Assembly (NCBI RefSeq): GCF_034702125.1
Contig: NC_085878.1
Location: forward strand, 19,517,088 to 19,581,087
Source: Engraulis encrasicolus
Lineage: Eukaryota > Chordata > Actinopteri > Clupeiformes > Engraulidae
Direction: 5' to 3'
DNA: 64,000 bases
Shown one piece after another: positions 62,196 through 64,000 of the stretch (position 1 is its first letter; each line of letters opens with the position of its first letter). A program made the translations under genes and the position numbers. The notes under the pieces are model-generated. The model worked only from the letters and a program-made list of their open reading frames with translations, made no database searches and was not told the DNA's origin.

Positions 62196-63702
62196 CAGTA
62201 TACAGTGCCGCCAGTTAGTATTGGCACCCTTGAAGTTTAAGCACATTATGAGACATATCTACAGACAACAAATAAAAAGGTCAACCATGATTTTTCTATA
62301 GATGGCTTGTGGTTGATACTAAATGTAAAAGTCATCAACATTATTAAATACTAAACTACGAGAGGGAAAAAAATGAGAAGGTAAAGCTCCTGGAATCACT
62401 GGTATTGGCACACTTTACTGGATACCATTGTGGAAACCTAATTTGACTCAAATATGGTAGATAACAAATGGGAATTACCTCTGTCAAATTGATTTTGCCC
62501 ATAGGACATGAATTAGGCAAGGAAGCTTTATATTTATGTTTTAAAGAGCCACCTCTTACATCTTGTGCGTTTTTGACAAATGTGAAGACAGAGGGGCTGC
62601 CTTGAACACCAGAAATGCTGTTATTAGCAAAAACAAGACCTCAAAATAATAAAAGGTCATCTCAAAAGACCCAGGTATACCATTTCCAACACTGTGTTGT
62701 GTTATTCAGACATTTGCCAAACATAAAGTTGTAAAGAACATTCTTGGATGTGTGAAAAAAATACTTTGTTATTCTAAATATCATTGGACCTTCAATTAAA
62801 AGATCATGTTGGTAAAAGTTGTTTATATTTCCATTTATTTCTAGATATATTGCACATTTTGTAAATAAAATGAAGGGGTGCCAATACTAACTGGAGGCGC
62901 TGTATCACCTAAGTGAGTAAACCCCTCACAGTTTTTGCAGGTTTGTGAGTATATCTTTTCATAGGAAAGCATTAAAGAAATTTCACTTTGACATAAAGAT
63001 TAGTGACCTTTTAACAGCATATTTAACCGCTTAAATTTCTTGTTCACTCAGAGAAAAAACAAAATACAGCAATTAATGTTTGAACATGTACCAAAAAGTG
63101 AGTACACCCCAGATTAAAATCCGGTAGAGAAGGGGCCGAATCATCTCGAAATGAAAAGGGATTAAAAGGGAGGTCATCGGTGTGCGTTTCAACCTTTCTT
63201 TGCATTGAACTTTTACATTTTGAGTGTGCACCTGGCTTAAATAGATTGGTGTGAGATTTGAATGCAATCCTATGGAGAATATCATGATCTGCTTCAGTAG
63301 TCACAGTGCATGTTGACATGCATGTTTCTTTTAGGTGTAATTCAGATTGCCAATGTTGACAGCATTCATGCATCCCCAAACCATGTCAGTCCCACTACCA
63401 TGCTTGACTATTGAGAGGATAAACCACCACACATGCTTGACACCATCTAAAGCATATTTGTTTATCTTGGTCTCAAGATAGATGAACAGACCAAGGATAT
63501 GGATCACTGGAACCATGCCGTATGATCTGAAGAGACCAAGATATTTTTCTGAGTGACCAACAAATTTAAGCAGTTAAATATGTTGTTAAAAGGTCACTGA
63601 TCATTGTGTCAAAGTGAAGTTTCTTTAATGCTTTCCTATGAAAAGATATACTCACAAATCTGCTAAAACTGTGAGGGGTGTACTCACTTACATGATATAC
63701 TG
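62196..63702 (-). mobile_element. Tc1-like element, decayed, with a second element in its left terminal repeat
   Basis: Ends CAGTATATCAC... and ...ATGATATACTG with TA on both sides (62194-62195, 63703-63704). Terminal inverted repeats are about 135 bp once the nested 62203-62902 piece is removed (TAAGTGAGTA, CCCCTCACAG, GAAAGCATTAAAGAAA and complements). The minus strand retains transposase fragments such as SIVKHGSGTDMVWGCM near 63400-63330, with stops and deletions. Confidence 0.8.
62203..62902. mobile_element. Tc1/mariner-type MITE nested in the Tc1-like element
   Basis: 700 bp, ends CAGTGCCGCCAGTTAGTATT and AATACTAACTGGAGGCGCTG, TA duplication at 62201-62202 and 62903-62904. No ORF. Confidence 0.82.
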
Positions 63703-63704
63703 TA

Positions 63705-64000
63705 CATGGATAACCACATTATTTGCACTTGCTGTATGAGAGCATTCAATTTGAAATTATTTTATTTTGTACAAACTGTATTTAATATGTATCTATACAG
63801 CATCTGCTATTAGATGCTAAATTGCATTTTGTTGGCCTGTATTTATACTTGATTAACGGCAGTACAATTTAAGATAATCTAATCCAAGTAATCAGATAGA
63901 ACCATGGTGTAGGCTACCTCTGTGTTGAAAGCTTGTTCAGGGTCATGTCCCCTATGCACTGGTGAGGGATAAATGCAATTTTGTTATTTGCTGTGAAGTG
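63705..64000. other. No gene seen
   Basis: AT-rich window end, nothing recognised. Confidence 0.5.

Overview
This is teleost fish genomic DNA. The strongest taxonomic signal is a pair of novel immune-type receptor (NITR) genes, a family described only from bony fishes. The intron-exon structure, V-SINE-like repeats, a fish-type DIRS element, an ISL2EU element and L2/L1/Tc1/hAT/piggyBac-like relics all agree with that. I cannot name the species. One ambiguous base (position 2143) is the only visible assembly mark.

Layout. (1) 171-11998, minus strand: the first eleven coding exons of a laminin-binding integrin alpha chain (itga6-like), in phase over 512 codons from signal peptide to the start of the thigh domain; the rest lies left of the window. 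Its introns are packed with microsatellites, SINEs and hAT elements. (2) 12000-25300: no gene found. The region is a diverged direct duplication (unit A about 13220-17270, unit B about 17610-25290) full of dinucleotide repeats. Unit B was enlarged by a later hAT insertion. One block of about 310 bp is far better conserved between units than its surroundings. (3) 26582-33460, minus strand: two complete, apparently intact NITR genes in tandem. Each has signal, V, I, transmembrane and three-exon tail structure, with tyrosine-based signalling motifs in the last exon. (4) 33722-49418: a four-level nest of mobile elements. An L2-like LINE is split by a hAT element; that holds a 6-kb DIRS retrotransposon, a 6.9-kb ISL2EU transposon and a small hAT; the ISL2EU holds a further hAT. 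Target-site duplications let most levels be placed to the base. (5) 50945-52790: a 135-140 bp tandem repeat with a tRNA-like T-arm, interrupted by a 5'-truncated retrotransposon tail with an open restriction-like endonuclease reading frame. (6) 53130-59046: an L1-clade LINE on the minus strand split by a MITE that is itself split by a piggyBac-like element. (7) 59340-60432: a second L2-like LINE 3' end interrupted by duplicated tRNA-like units. (8) 60433-64000: no gene found; a Tc1-like element with a second element inside its left terminal repeat.

Host genes. The integrin and NITR genes are unrelated in function (cell-matrix adhesion versus lymphoid recognition with probable inhibitory signalling), so their adjacency is probably positional. 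The best leads are the DIRS insertion whose empty site can be read from another repeat copy, the interleaved antiparallel genes of the ISL2EU element, the complementary (UG)n/(CA)n tracts that bracket integrin exon 6, and a strong excess of the octamer TAGGCCTA that no annotated feature explains.
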